DNA from: Nocardia salmonicida NBRC 13393 | GTDB lineage: Bacteria; Actinomycetota; Actinomycetes; Mycobacteriales; Mycobacteriaceae | Reading direction: 5' to 3' | Assembly (NCBI RefSeq): GCF_001613085.1 | Contig: NZ_BDBR01000011.1 | Location: forward strand, 62,001 to 126,000 | DNA length: 64,000 nucleotides | Shown here: piece after piece, positions 26,353 to 35,464 of the stretch | Position numbering within the stretch: position 1 is the first letter of the stretch | Layout: each line of letters opens with the position of its first letter | Notes under the pieces: model-generated | Seen by the model: only the letters and a program-made list of their open reading frames with translations | Databases searched by the model: none | What the model was told of the DNA's origin: nothing | Position numbers and translations under genes: made by a program

Positions 26353-26865
26353 ATGGACCCGCATCCGCCCGCGCGCGCACCCGGCATTGCCAGGGCGCTC
26401 GCTGTGCTGATGCTGCTGGCCGGAATCGTCGCCATGCACTCCGCGGTCTTCGGCACCGCCCACGCGAGCGACAGTGCGCACGGCCCGGCTCCACAAGCAC
26501 CGGTCCCCACCATGGCAGCGCCCGACCACCACCTGCCCGCGGCTCCGACCGATGAGCACGCCACGATCCTCGCGACCGAGCACGCCGCCGCTTTGCCCGA
26601 AGCATCGCCGATGCTGCCCGTCGTCGCTCCGTCCGACCCGCACACGGGCTGCGGCGCGGCGGGCTGCCACGAGCACGCTGCCGTCCACGCCTGTGTTTTC
26701 GTCCTGGCCGCGCTCGCCATCGCACTGACCCTGGTCCTGCTCTACCGCCTCGGCGATACCTCCGAGGCCACCCGGCACCCGTCGAGGGCCTGGCGCGGCC
26801 GACGGACGCGCCCACCACCATGGACCGTCCTCACCCTTTCCCAACTGGCGATTCTGCGGATCTGA
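26353..26865 (+). CDS. DUF6153-like secreted or membrane protein
   Basis: A 170-residue protein with an N-terminal hydrophobic helix (IARALAVLMLLAGIVAMHSAVFG), a His/Pro-rich middle, a compact Cys/His cluster (CGAAGCHEHAAVHAC) and a second membrane helix (FVLAALAIALTLVLLYRL), ending in a basic tail. The Cys/His-rich extracytoplasmic loop suggests metal or redox binding. It is followed by a DUF305 gene, a pairing also seen in other actinobacteria as far as I recall. No function is established. Confidence 0.65.
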   Translation: MDPHPPARAPGIARALAVLMLLAGIVAMHSAVFGTAHASDSAHGPAPQAPVPTMAAPDHHLPAAPTDEHATILATEHAAALPEASPMLPVVAPSDPHTGCGAAGCHEHAAVHACVFVLAALAIALTLVLLYRLGDTSEATRHPSRAWRGRRTRPPPWTVLTLSQLAILRI

Positions 26866-26930
26866 CAGGCGTGGCACTTCTCGTGCCTCGCCAGTTTCGA
26901 CACCTCACCCGAATCCCCAGGAGGATCACC

Positions 26931-27530
26931 ATGTCCATCAGCCGTACCCATATCCTCGTCGCCGCAGCCGCCACCGTCTTGCTCGCGGCCGGTTGTAGCG
27001 ATGACAGCACCGCCACCCACACCACCGAGCACTCCACCACCATCACGACCAGCGCTGCCGCGAGTACCGACTTCAACGATGCCGACGTCAGCTTCCTGCA
27101 GATGATGTACCCGCATCACGCGCAGGCCGTCGAGATGGCGAAGATGGTGCCGAGTCACACCCAGAACCAGCAGCTCATCGCGCTGGCCGCTCAGGTGGAG
27201 AAGGCGCAGGCGCCGGAGATGCAGCAGATCACCGACCTGCTCGTCGGCTTCGGCAAACCCGCCCCGAGCGCGACCGAAGGGCACGGCGGGCACGCCATGC
27301 CCGGCATGATGACCGACGCGCAGATGGGCGGTCTGCAAGCCGCGAACGGCGCCGATTTCGACCGGCAGTGGCTGGAGATGATGATCGCCCACCACGAGGG
27401 CGCGGTCAGGATGGCCCAGACCGAGCTGAACGTCGGCGTGAATCCGCCGTCGCGGCAGCTCGCGACGAAGATCATCGCCGATCAAGAGGCCGAGATCGCC
27501 ACCATGCGCGGCATGCTCGCGCAGAATTGA
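26931..27530 (+). CDS. DUF305 family lipoprotein
   Basis: A 199-residue lipoprotein with lipobox LLAAGC and a ferritin-like four-helix DUF305 domain. It holds two copies of a helix carrying His-His near Met residues (MMYPHHAQAVEMAKM and MMIAHHEGAVRMA), a likely metal site, and a Met/His-rich loop (GHGGHAMPGMM). ATG 26931 has a good AGGAGG. Such proteins often accompany copper-handling genes; here the partner is the DUF6153-like gene. Confidence 0.85.
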   Translation: MSISRTHILVAAAATVLLAAGCSDDSTATHTTEHSTTITTSAAASTDFNDADVSFLQMMYPHHAQAVEMAKMVPSHTQNQQLIALAAQVEKAQAPEMQQITDLLVGFGKPAPSATEGHGGHAMPGMMTDAQMGGLQAANGADFDRQWLEMMIAHHEGAVRMAQTELNVGVNPPSRQLATKIIADQEAEIATMRGMLAQN

Positions 27531-27685
27531 GCGGGGGCGGCGCCGGGCACGACACTCCGGCGCCGCGTCTCGGTTCGTCATCGAAATCGCCACCGCGACC
27601 TGACGTCACCCGGAAGTAGCCAGTACGGTCGATATGTTCGGCTCCGGCCCAACCGGTGCCTGCAGTCTCGAGGCAGGAGAGAGAA

Positions 27686-28225
27686 ATGCGAGTACTGGAA
27701 CGGCTGGGGCTCGGAACCGCGCTCGCGGCCACCGCGACCGGAGTGATCTTCATCGGCGCCTGCTCCAAGCAGGTGCCGGGCACCGCCGAGGTCAACCAGA
27801 GCGAGCTCGCCTCGTACACCTCCGAGGTGGCGGCGTCGTCGGCGGCGGCCTCGTCGTCGAAGGCGGCGAAGATCGAGGCGGCCAACGACACGGCGTGCGA
27901 CGGCCTGCGCTCGGCCAACAAGACCTCGGTCACCTCGTTCAACGCCTACATCGCGGCCTCCAATGATCAGGCGCCCGATGCCGATGCCAAGGCCACCGAC
28001 GCGGTCACCACCCTGCGCAACAGCGCCAAAGACCTCGACCGCAAGATCACCGGGGACGTGATCGCCGATCTGTCCGTGCCGCTGCGCGACTACATCCAGA
28101 AGACCAACACACTCGCCGACACCCTCGAACGCAGGGCGCCCACCGACGAACTCAACGGTGTGATCGACACTTTCAACACGTCCAAGGACACCGCGATCGG
28201 GGTGTGCACGCCGTACGGCAGCTGA
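27686..28225 (+). CDS. Hypothetical lipoprotein
   Basis: A 179-residue lipoprotein with lipobox FIGAC (Cys near residue 26) followed by an Ala/Ser-rich helix and a mainly helical domain with two Cys residues (NDTACDGLR and GVCTPYGS). ATG 27686 follows AGGAGAG. I do not recognise the family; the layout is common among Nocardia secreted proteins. Confidence 0.65.
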   Translation: MRVLERLGLGTALAATATGVIFIGACSKQVPGTAEVNQSELASYTSEVAASSAAASSSKAAKIEAANDTACDGLRSANKTSVTSFNAYIAASNDQAPDADAKATDAVTTLRNSAKDLDRKITGDVIADLSVPLRDYIQKTNTLADTLERRAPTDELNGVIDTFNTSKDTAIGVCTPYGS

Positions 28226-28289
28226 TCGCCTCGTAACAAGAACGTGATCGTTCACGATTCCCCTCCCGACACACCATCCGGAGGGGTAC

Positions 28290-28941
28290 GTGCAGAGCCG
28301 ATCGGCCGGTATCTGCCCCCTGGGCTCGACGATGCCGGGCACCGTGCGCAATCTGCTCACCGAGTCCTCCGGCATGGAAGTCGCCGTCGCCGCCGAGGGC
28401 GCGACGGGACTGGCCCAACTCGATCCCAATGTCGTCGCCCAAGCACTCGCGATGCCGATCGAACGCCCGCAGGGCACGATGTTCCGCTACAGCCAGCGCG
28501 CTGTCGACCTGCTGGTCTATGTGATCCAGCAGTCGGTGGGCGAGGACTTCCAGTCCTTCGCCCAGCGGAAGTTGTTCGACCCGTTGGGTATTGCCCGCAG
28601 CGACTGGGCCCGCGACCGCGCCGGAAACACCTACGGCCACGCACATTTGATCCTGCCGCCGGACGACTTCGCGAAACTCGGTCTGCTCGTGGGCAATCGG
28701 GGCCGCTGGAATTCCCAGCAGGTGATCTCCGAGGACTACATGGGTGAGCGTGACCGACCCGATGATCGCGCGGCCCGATGCCTTCTTCGGCACCCTCGGC
28801 GTCGGCCCGTACGCCTACCCCGGCTGCAACTTCCTCGACTGCCTCGGCGAGACTCCGAAGGCCCCGTTCGCGGATTCGCCACCGGGATGCGTCATCCTGG
28901 GATGCGTCGGCACCGACCCACGCACGCCGGGCATCCGCTGA
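28290..28941 (+). pseudogene. Remnant of a serine hydrolase (beta-lactamase class C family)
   Basis: One frame (28290 to about 28742) gives a clear C-family fragment: PQGTMFRYSQRAVDLLVYVIQQ with a Y-S-Q in place of the Y-x-N motif, then FAQRKLFDPLGIARSDWARD and LPPDDFAKLGLLVGNRGRWNSQQVISEDYM. A +1 shift continues VSVTDPMIARPDAFFG to 28941. The N-terminal part with the catalytic S-x-x-K motif is missing. Truncation plus frameshift mark it as a pseudogene. Confidence 0.75.
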
Positions 28942-29049
28942 GCCGGGCATAGATCTCTGGGTTCCCGGGCGCCGGTCGCGTATTCTCGAATCAACCGGAT
29001 AGGACCAGTAGGGACCGGTCGGCCTACCAGGAAAAAGGAGCCACTGGCG

Positions 29050-29781
29050 ATGCCCGCACCGCTGCGCGACAGCGCAGTGCCCAAACACGAACAGCTGCGC
29101 GCGATTCTGCTCCAGAAGTGCACGCGCGAGCTCCAACCGGGCGATCTGCTCACCAGCGAGCGCAATCTGATGCAGGACTACGGCGTCAGCCGGATCACCG
29201 TGCGCGAAGCGGTCGGTCAGCTGGTCAACGAAGGGTATCTGGTCAGGGTTCGCGGCAAGGGCACCTTCGTCGCGCACCGGCCCGTGCAATCGCGGCTGCA
29301 CCTGGCCTCTTTCACCGAGGAGATGCGCGCGCTCGGCCACCATCCGACCACCCTGGTGCTCGTCGCCGAGGAAGCGATCGCGCCCGAGGCCACCGCCCGC
29401 GGGCTGCGCCTGCCCCAGGGCGCGCTCGCCTACCACGTGCGGCGGTTGCGCCTGGCCGACGAAGATCCGGTCAGCGTCGACGACGCCTGGTTCAACCCCG
29501 AACTGGTCCCCGGTCTGATCTCACACGACCTCACCTCGTCGATCTACCGGACCACGGCCGATCGCTACGGCAGGCCCATCGAACGAGCGGTGCAGACGGT
29601 CGACGCCCAAGCCGCGGAGGCCGGTGTCGCGGCCCTACTCGGCATCAAGAAGGGCTCTCCCGTACTGCATTTCGACCGGGTGTCGTTCAGCGCGGAGGTG
29701 CCGATCGAGCACACCCAGAGCTGGTACCGGGCCGACCGCTATCGCGTGCAGATGGAAGTGGGTCAGCGGCCGCAGTCGTAG
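29050..29781 (+). CDS. GntR family regulator (HutC/UTRA subfamily)
   Basis: A 243-residue regulator. The N-terminal GntR winged helix covers residues ~10-75 (LQPGDLLTSERNLMQDYGVSRITVREAVGQLVNEGYLVRVRGKGTFV) and the C-terminal UTRA ligand-binding domain ~90-235, ending in a typical TQSWYRADRYR strand. UTRA proteins usually sense sugars, sugar phosphates or histidine-related ligands. No obvious target operon lies next to it; ATG 29050 follows AAAAAGGAG. Confidence 0.87.
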   Translation: MPAPLRDSAVPKHEQLRAILLQKCTRELQPGDLLTSERNLMQDYGVSRITVREAVGQLVNEGYLVRVRGKGTFVAHRPVQSRLHLASFTEEMRALGHHPTTLVLVAEEAIAPEATARGLRLPQGALAYHVRRLRLADEDPVSVDDAWFNPELVPGLISHDLTSSIYRTTADRYGRPIERAVQTVDAQAAEAGVAALLGIKKGSPVLHFDRVSFSAEVPIEHTQSWYRADRYRVQMEVGQRPQS

Positions 29782-29866
29782 CCGACCACGCCGATCCGGT
29801 GTGAAATCACCGTATTTCAGTTACCGTCTGGGTGCTATCACAGCGAAGCGCTCGGAGGTATCACCC

Positions 29867-30142
29867 ATGTCCATCCGTCAATCCACCGCCGCCAGGGCAG
29901 GCCTGCTGGCCGTGCTCGCCGCGGGAACCCTGCTCGGCGCCGGCGGCACCGCCAACGCGGTCGGCAGCGCCGATTGGGACCTGCTCCCCTCCGGTTCGGT
30001 CGAGCTCGGCCCGCCCACCGGTAGTTCGATGGGCTCGGTCGACGTCGGCAGCGGCACCGGCTCGTTCGACGCCGACCTCGGCTCGAGCGCCCCGCGCCCG
30101 GTCTCGACGGGCTCGGCCGCGCTGCCGATCTTCGCCCGCTGA
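29867..30142 (+). CDS. Small secreted protein
   Basis: A 91-residue protein with a signal peptide ending near ANA (residue ~28) and a mature part made of Gly/Ser/Pro repeats (GSVELGPPTGSSMGSVDVGSGTGSFDADLGS). ATG 29867 follows GGAGG. No domain recognised; probably a short envelope or secreted protein. Confidence 0.6.
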   Translation: MSIRQSTAARAGLLAVLAAGTLLGAGGTANAVGSADWDLLPSGSVELGPPTGSSMGSVDVGSGTGSFDADLGSSAPRPVSTGSAALPIFAR

Positions 30143-30151
30143 TTCACCCGA

Positions 30152-30182
30152 CTGCCGTGGCCGACCTGGTCGGCCACGGCAG
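30152..30182 (+). terminator. Terminator after the small secreted protein gene
   Basis: A perfect 14-bp stem (CTGCCGTGGCCGAC at 30152-30165, complement 30169-30182) with a CTG loop and a following TTGGT. Confidence 0.8.
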
Positions 30183-30290
30183 TTGGTCTCTTGCGGCACA
30201 GCCTGTTTCGGATCGGAAAAACCGGGCAAACGGCCTATGTGGGTGCCCACCGGTATTCCACAGTCCCGACACCGAACAAGGTGAGCTCTG

Positions 30291-30446
30291 ATGATTCTTC
30301 TCGGCGCAGTACTTCTCATAGCCGGACTCGTTTTCGGCATCCCCCTCCTCAACACGGTGGGAGTCATCCTCCTGGTGGTCGGCGTAGCGCTGGCATTGAT
30401 CGGCAGCACAGGACGTGCAGTCGGCGGCCGACGACACTACTACTGA
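30291..30446 (+). CDS. DUF6131-like tiny membrane protein
   Basis: A 51-residue protein, MILLGAVLLIAGLVFGIP then a second hydrophobic helix and a GGRRHYY end. Two short membrane helices and the GRxVGGRRxxY tail match a small actinobacterial membrane-protein family often carrying the DUF6131 label. Too short for most gene filters but the composition is unambiguously membrane-like. Confidence 0.75.
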   Translation: MILLGAVLLIAGLVFGIPLLNTVGVILLVVGVALALIGSTGRAVGGRRHYY

Positions 30447-30487
30447 CCATGCGCAGAATCCGTCGAAGTAGCAGTAGAGGACCGGTC

Positions 30488-30700
30488 ATGACAGGCAGTA
30501 GTTCTCGCATCATTTCGATCGTCGTACTGGTGTGGTTGCTGATCGGAGTACTGGCCGCGGGTCAACGCGGTTACTACACCGAACGCGATCAGAACTGTGC
30601 GACCCTCGGCACCATCGCGGTGACCCTGATCGCGGGCCCACTGAACTATGTGGGCGCCAATCCGAAGGTCGATGACTGCGAGCTACCCCAGCCGAGCTGA
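30488..30700 (+). CDS. Small membrane protein
   Basis: A 70-residue protein with one strong N-terminal helix (IISIVVLVWLLIGVLAAGQRGYY), two Cys residues (QNCATLG and DDCELPQ) and a second hydrophobic stretch. It probably sits in the membrane with a small external part. The N-terminal WLLIGVLAAGQRGY resembles small actinobacterial membrane proteins of unknown function. It follows the DUF6131-like gene by 41 nt. Confidence 0.65.
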   Translation: MTGSSSRIISIVVLVWLLIGVLAAGQRGYYTERDQNCATLGTIAVTLIAGPLNYVGANPKVDDCELPQPS

Positions 30701-30707
30701 TGGATAC

Positions 30708-30735
30708 CGCCGTGGCCGAATATTCGGCCACGGCG
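30708..30735. terminator. Bidirectional terminator
   Basis: Perfect 13-bp arms (CGCCGTGGCCGAA at 30708-30720 and its complement at 30723-30735) lie between two convergent genes; effectively a hairpin with a minimal TA centre. Confidence 0.8.
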
Positions 30736-30743
30736 TTAATCCG

Positions 30744-31481
30744 TCAGTCCGGTCGACTCTCGCCGACCTCCAACTCGCCCAACCCGACCACGATCACCAA
30801 TCCGGTGACCACCAACGACACCGTCGCGATCAACGGCAGCAGCAATTGCACCGGAGTGACACCGTCCACCACGGTCATCGGGTCGCCGTGGTGGACGCGC
30901 ATGGCCGCCATCGCCGTGTAGTGCATGCCGCACACCGCGATTCCCATGACCAGCGCGGCGCCTGTTGTCATCAGCAGGCCGCGCACGTGCAGCATGAACC
31001 ACAGCGCCACCGTGGCCGCGACCACGGCGATCACGATCGACAACGCCATCAGCGCGGGCTCGTATTCGATGACGGCTCTGGCGCGTATCGCCCACATCCC
31101 CAGGTAATGCATGGCGGCCACCCCAAGCCCGGTGATCGCGCCGCCGAAGGGCAGTGTCACCCACTCGTTGCCCCCACCGGTGACGATGGTGAGCCCGATC
31201 AGCACCACCACGATCGCGATCACCGCACTGAACAGCGTCAACGGCACGTCGTAGCGGATGGGCGCCCCGCCGATGCTGAACCCGAGCATGGCCGTGAAGT
31301 GCGTGACCCAGATGGCCGCTCCGCCCAGCCCCACGGCCGCGGCGATGAGCCAACCGAGCGGCGCCGACGACGCTTTGGCGTGCACCGCGCACCGTAGCCC
31401 CAATACCGAACCGATGAACGACAGGCCGAAGGCCAGCACCGGATTCATCCAGCCATTATTGAAGTGCTCGATATGAAGCAC
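30744..31481 (-). CDS. MHYT-domain membrane sensor protein
   Basis: A ~245-residue integral membrane protein with seven predicted helices and the repeated MHYT-type motifs (THFTAMLG, MHYLGMWA, MHYTAMAAM), proposed in the family to bind copper and sense a diatomic gas. Most MHYT proteins carry a GGDEF, EAL or kinase output; here the protein ends directly after the sensor, so any signalling output must be separate. GTG 31481 is the likely start. Confidence 0.85.
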   Translation of the reverse strand: MLHIEHFNNGWMNPVLAFGLSFIGSVLGLRCAVHAKASSAPLGWLIAAAVGLGGAAIWVTHFTAMLGFSIGGAPIRYDVPLTLFSAVIAIVVVLIGLTIVTGGGNEWVTLPFGGAITGLGVAAMHYLGMWAIRARAVIEYEPALMALSIVIAVVAATVALWFMLHVRGLLMTTGAALVMGIAVCGMHYTAMAAMRVHHGDPMTVVDGVTPVQLLLPLIATVSLVVTGLVIVVGLGELEVGESRPD

Positions 31482-31630
31482 GCGCTTTTCCCCTGATCTA
31501 CGCATTCAGTTAATCGGTAGAGACTAAACCAATTGCGCAGATCGAACACAGCGACAGAGAATTCCGCGCAACTATTTCAGCGCGAAATACTCGCTATCGA
31601 GAAATACGGACCGGTCGGAATTCCTGTGAG

Positions 31631-32077
31631 TCATTCATTCTGCGAACGCGCACGAATCAAAGCGGCCAGCCGATCGAGGGATTCCTGGTTACGCGCCGAG
31701 AAGAGCAGATCCTGTGCTACTCCCGGAATCAACTGAGCGGGTCCGCTCCCGGCGCGTTCGACCATCCGGATCGTGGTGTGCCCCGGGGATTGTTCGGCGA
31801 GCGTGAGCGTGATCAACGCCGAACCGACCGACCACAGCCGCGCCTCCAACTCGAGCCGGTGCGGCGGGTCGATCGCGCGCACCACCGTCGTATCGCTGAT
31901 AAGCACCGGCCACAGCCCGAAGCGGTAGTGGATGCGGCTGCCGACGGCAGGCCAGCCGGGGTCGACCTCGCGGATATGCGAGGCGCCGACCACCCAGCTC
32001 GCGTAAAGCCAGCCGTCGGCCAGGGTCGCGAACGCCCTCTCCGGCCGCACGGGGACGGTTACTTGGGCTGTCAGCAC
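31631..32077 (-). CDS. SRPBCC (START-like) family protein
   Basis: A 148-residue protein with the helix-grip fold pattern: VTVPVRPERAFATLADGWLYASWVVGASHIREVDPGWPAVG, then antiparallel strands ending in a long C-terminal helix. The family binds lipids or polyketides in a hydrophobic pocket. The start is GTG 32077 after GAGGAA; a longer upstream frame is not protein-like. Divergent from the peptide transporter. Function unknown. Confidence 0.78.
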   Translation of the reverse strand: MLTAQVTVPVRPERAFATLADGWLYASWVVGASHIREVDPGWPAVGSRIHYRFGLWPVLISDTTVVRAIDPPHRLELEARLWSVGSALITLTLAEQSPGHTTIRMVERAGSGPAQLIPGVAQDLLFSARNQESLDRLAALIRARSQNE

Positions 32078-32294
32078 GTCTGGTTCCTCGTCCGTCGCGG
32101 GAGTCCGGTCACCACAGCCTAATTGGCGCAGCGCTCCTCTCCCCGCGTACCGCCGCGGTGTTCGCGGCGGTACGCCCCCTTGTGTCGGCGCCCCCGCCGG
32201 AGGTGTTCGCGACGGCCCGGCGGGTTCGGCACGCCGAAGCCGCGACGATGCGGGAAAATTGCTGTCCACCGTTTCGACGTGGGATCGTTCCCTT

Positions 32295-33782
32295 ATGTCC
32301 ACCGAAGAAACCCGGCTCGGCGACCCGCCGAACCCTGCCGACAAGGCGGCCGAACGGACCGTGTTCGGTCACCCCATCGGATTGACCAACCTGTTCGGCG
32401 TCGAGCTGTGGGAGCGTTTCTCCTTCTACGGCATGCTCACGATCCTGGGCTACTACCTCTACTACTCCACCACCGAGGGCGGCCTCGGTATCGCCCAGAG
32501 CACCGCGCTCGGCATCGTCGGCGCGTACGGCGGCCTGGTTTACCTGTCCACCGTGCTCGGCGGCTGGATTGCCGACCGGGTGCTGGGGATGGAGCGGACG
32601 GTCTTCTACGGCGGTGTCGTGGTCGTGGCCGGACACCTCGCGCTGGCGGTGTTGCCCGGCTTGACCGGCGTCGGCGTCGGCCTGGTCCTCGTCGCGCTCG
32701 GCAGTGGTGGGTTGAAGGCGAACGCGTCGTCGTTGCTCGGCACTCTCTACGCGCCCACCGACGCGCGGGTCGACGGCGGATTCACGCTCTTCTATCTCGG
32801 CATCAATATCGGTGCGTTCTGTGGCCCGTTGCTGACCGGCCTGTTGCAGCGCGAGTGGGGATTCCACGTGGCTTTCGGCGCCGCGGCGATCGGTATGTCG
32901 CTCGGTCTGGCCCAGTACGTGATCTTCCGTCGCAACCTGGGCACCCACGGGCGCGAGGTGCCCAATCCCCTCACCCGTCGCGAGCTCACCCCGGTACTGA
33001 TCGGCGTCACCGTCGCGGCTGTCGTGGTGCTGGTGGCCGTGCTGACGAAGCTGATCACCCTCGAGAATCTCTCCGACGTCACCACCGGTGTCATCGTGGT
33101 CGCCTCGGTCGTGTATTTCGCGGTGATGCTGCGCAGCGCCAAGGTGACGCACGTGGAGCGGACGAGGGTGGTCGCGTTCGTCCCGCTGTTCATCGCCAAC
33201 GCGGTGTTCTGGTCGCTGTTCCAGCAGATGTTCACCATGCTCGCGGTCTATTCCGACGAGCGCGTCGACTGGCGGATCTTCGGCTGGGAGGCCCCGGCGA
33301 GCTGGATCGGTTCGGTCGAGCCGGTGTGGATCATCGCGCTCTCGCCGCTGTTCGCGCTGATGTGGACCAAACTCGGCAATCGCGCGCCGAGCACGCCGAT
33401 CAAGTTCGCGCTCGGCGTGATCGGGATGGGCATCGCGTTCTGGTTGTTCGCGCTGCTCAGCGGTTTCGACGGCAAGACCGTACCGGTGCTCGCGGTCTTC
33501 TTGATCCTCGGCGGCTTCGCGGTCTCGGAACTGCTGCTCTCGCCGATCGGTCTCGCGGTGACCACCCATCTCGCGCCCGCCGCGTTCCGCTCGCAGATGA
33601 TGGCCCTGTACTTCTTCTCCGTCGGCATCGGTACGTCGATGGCCGGCACGCTCGCCCGCTTCTACAGCCCCGACAGCGAGACGGCCTACTTCGGGTTCAG
33701 CGGCGCCGCGGCCATCGTGGCCGGTCTCGTGGTTGTCGCGTGCGCGCCCTGGATCAAGCGCCGCATGCAGGGCGTGCACTGA
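32295..33782 (+). CDS. Proton-dependent oligopeptide transporter (POT/PTR2 family)
   Basis: A 495-residue MFS-type transporter for di- and tripeptides. The POT signatures are visible: VELWERFSFYGM in helix 1 (ExxER-type proton coupling) and FYLGINIGAFCGPLL in helix 5. About 14 membrane helices are expected. ATG 32295 precedes MSTEETRLGD. Peptide import for nutrition is the expected role. Confidence 0.9.
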   Translation: MSTEETRLGDPPNPADKAAERTVFGHPIGLTNLFGVELWERFSFYGMLTILGYYLYYSTTEGGLGIAQSTALGIVGAYGGLVYLSTVLGGWIADRVLGMERTVFYGGVVVVAGHLALAVLPGLTGVGVGLVLVALGSGGLKANASSLLGTLYAPTDARVDGGFTLFYLGINIGAFCGPLLTGLLQREWGFHVAFGAAAIGMSLGLAQYVIFRRNLGTHGREVPNPLTRRELTPVLIGVTVAAVVVLVAVLTKLITLENLSDVTTGVIVVASVVYFAVMLRSAKVTHVERTRVVAFVPLFIANAVFWSLFQQMFTMLAVYSDERVDWRIFGWEAPASWIGSVEPVWIIALSPLFALMWTKLGNRAPSTPIKFALGVIGMGIAFWLFALLSGFDGKTVPVLAVFLILGGFAVSELLLSPIGLAVTTHLAPAAFRSQMMALYFFSVGIGTSMAGTLARFYSPDSETAYFGFSGAAAIVAGLVVVACAPWIKRRMQGVH

Positions 33783-33836
33783 CCTGATTTCCGGGTAATC
33801 CCCGATTACGTTTTTCGCAGCAGAAGGAGATATACC

Positions 33837-35348
33837 GTGCCGACACCGCAGGACGCTCCAGGCGTGGGCCGATCGCCCAGCCGCTGGGGCGGGTTGTTCC
33901 GCACCAAATCCGTCGAGCAGTCGATTCTCGATACCGATGATCCCGATTCCAGACTCCGGAAAGATCTGACGGCTTGGGATCTCACGATCTTCGGTGTCGC
34001 CGTTGTCGTCGGCGCGGGCATCTTCACGCTCACCGCGCGAACCGCGGGCAATCTGGCCGGGCCTTCGGTCTCGCTGGCATTCGTTTTCGCGGCGATAGCG
34101 TGTGGTCTCACTGCGGTCTGTTACGCGGAATTCGCTTCGACCGTGCCCGTTGCCGGTAGTGCCTATACCTATTCCTACGCCACCTTCGGGGAACTGGTGG
34201 CGTGGATCATCGGCTGGGACCTGATCTTGGAATTCGCGCTCGCCGCGTCGGTGGTCGCGAAAGGCTGGTCGCAGTATCTCGGCACGGTATTCGGATTCGA
34301 TTCCGCCACTGTGCAATTAGGTTCGGTCACCTTCGACTGGGGCGCGGTATTACTGCTCGCCGCGCTCGGTGTGCTGCTCGCCGTCGGCACCAAGGTGTCC
34401 TCGCGGGTGTCGGCGGTCGCCGTGGCGATCAAGCTCGCGGTCATCGCGCTGGTGCTCGTTCTCGGCATCACCTATTTCAAGGCGTCCAATCTGAGCCCCT
34501 ACATCCCGCCGTCGCAGCCCGCCGAGGAAAGCGCCAGTGGTCTGCACCAGACGCTGTTCCAACTCATCACCGGCGCGGGTGACACCAACTTCGGCTGGTA
34601 CGGCCTGCTCGCCGCGGCCAGCATCGTGTTCTTCGCATTCATCGGTTTCGACGTGGTGGCCACCGCCGCCGAGGAGACCAAGAACCCGCAGAAGGCGGTG
34701 CCGCGCGGCATCCTGGGTTCGCTGCTGATCGTCACCGTGCTCTACGTGGCGGTGACGCTGGTGCTCACCGGCATGGTGCCCTATACCGATCTGTCCGGCG
34801 AGAATGCCACGCTGGCAACGGCATTCCAGATCCTCGGCGTGGACTGGGCCAAGAACGTCATCTCCATCGGCGCCCTGGCCGGCCTCACCACCGTGGTGAT
34901 GGTGCTGTTCCTCGGGCAGACCCGCGTGCTGTTCGCGATGTCGCGCGACGGCCTGCTGCCCCGCCGACTCGCCCACACCGGCAAGCGCGGCACGCCGGTG
35001 CGGCTCACCGCCATCGTCGGCGTGATCTGCTGCGTGCTGGCCGGTTTCGTCGACTTCGGCACGCTGGAGGAAATGGTGAACATCGGCACGCTGTTCGCCT
35101 TCGTGCTGGTCTCGGTCGGCGTCATCGTCCTGCGCCGCACCCGCCCCGACCTGCCCCGCGGCTTCCGCGTCCCGCTGGTCCCCTTCATCCCCATCCTGGC
35201 CGTCGCGGCCTGCCTGTGGCTGATGGTGAACCTCTCGGTGGAAACCTGGCTGCGCTTCGTGATCTGGATGGCCATCGGCTTCGCCGTCTACTTCGCCTAT
35301 GGCCGTCGACACTCCGTCCTCGGCAAAAAGAGCGCGAGTGCAGACTGA
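33837..35348 (+). CDS. APC family amino acid permease
   Basis: A 503-residue permease with 12-13 predicted helices, the unwound helix 1 motif VVVGAGIFTLTA near residue 57, and a conserved FFAFIGFDVVATAAEETKNPQKAVPRGI segment. The sequence resembles the cationic amino acid transporter (CAT/YfnA-like) branch. GTG 33837 follows a textbook AGAAGGAGATATACC. Substrate not certain. Confidence 0.85.
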   Translation: MPTPQDAPGVGRSPSRWGGLFRTKSVEQSILDTDDPDSRLRKDLTAWDLTIFGVAVVVGAGIFTLTARTAGNLAGPSVSLAFVFAAIACGLTAVCYAEFASTVPVAGSAYTYSYATFGELVAWIIGWDLILEFALAASVVAKGWSQYLGTVFGFDSATVQLGSVTFDWGAVLLLAALGVLLAVGTKVSSRVSAVAVAIKLAVIALVLVLGITYFKASNLSPYIPPSQPAEESASGLHQTLFQLITGAGDTNFGWYGLLAAASIVFFAFIGFDVVATAAEETKNPQKAVPRGILGSLLIVTVLYVAVTLVLTGMVPYTDLSGENATLATAFQILGVDWAKNVISIGALAGLTTVVMVLFLGQTRVLFAMSRDGLLPRRLAHTGKRGTPVRLTAIVGVICCVLAGFVDFGTLEEMVNIGTLFAFVLVSVGVIVLRRTRPDLPRGFRVPLVPFIPILAVAACLWLMVNLSVETWLRFVIWMAIGFAVYFAYGRRHSVLGKKSASAD

Positions 35349-35425
35349 CCAGCACCTTCGATGACATGATCGGTCCCGGCGTGGTCTGTTCCGACACGCC
35401 GGGCCGACCTTGTCGACCAACAGGA

Positions 35426-35455
35426 TTCCGGTACACCCGTACGATTCGCTACGCT
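35426..35455 (+). promoter_or_regulatory. Possible tRNA promoter
   Basis: TTCCGG (35426-35431) and TACGCT (35450-35455) are spaced 18 bp and end 9 nt before the mature tRNA. A weak match offered mainly because of position. Confidence 0.35.
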
Positions 35456-35464
35456 ATCCGGGAC

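Noticed and set aside
32109..34316. Very long minus-strand open frame (735 codons)
   Set aside because: It lies antisense to the POT transporter and APC permease genes, is Arg/Glu/His-rich without any domain, and is a typical shadow of GC-rich coding DNA.
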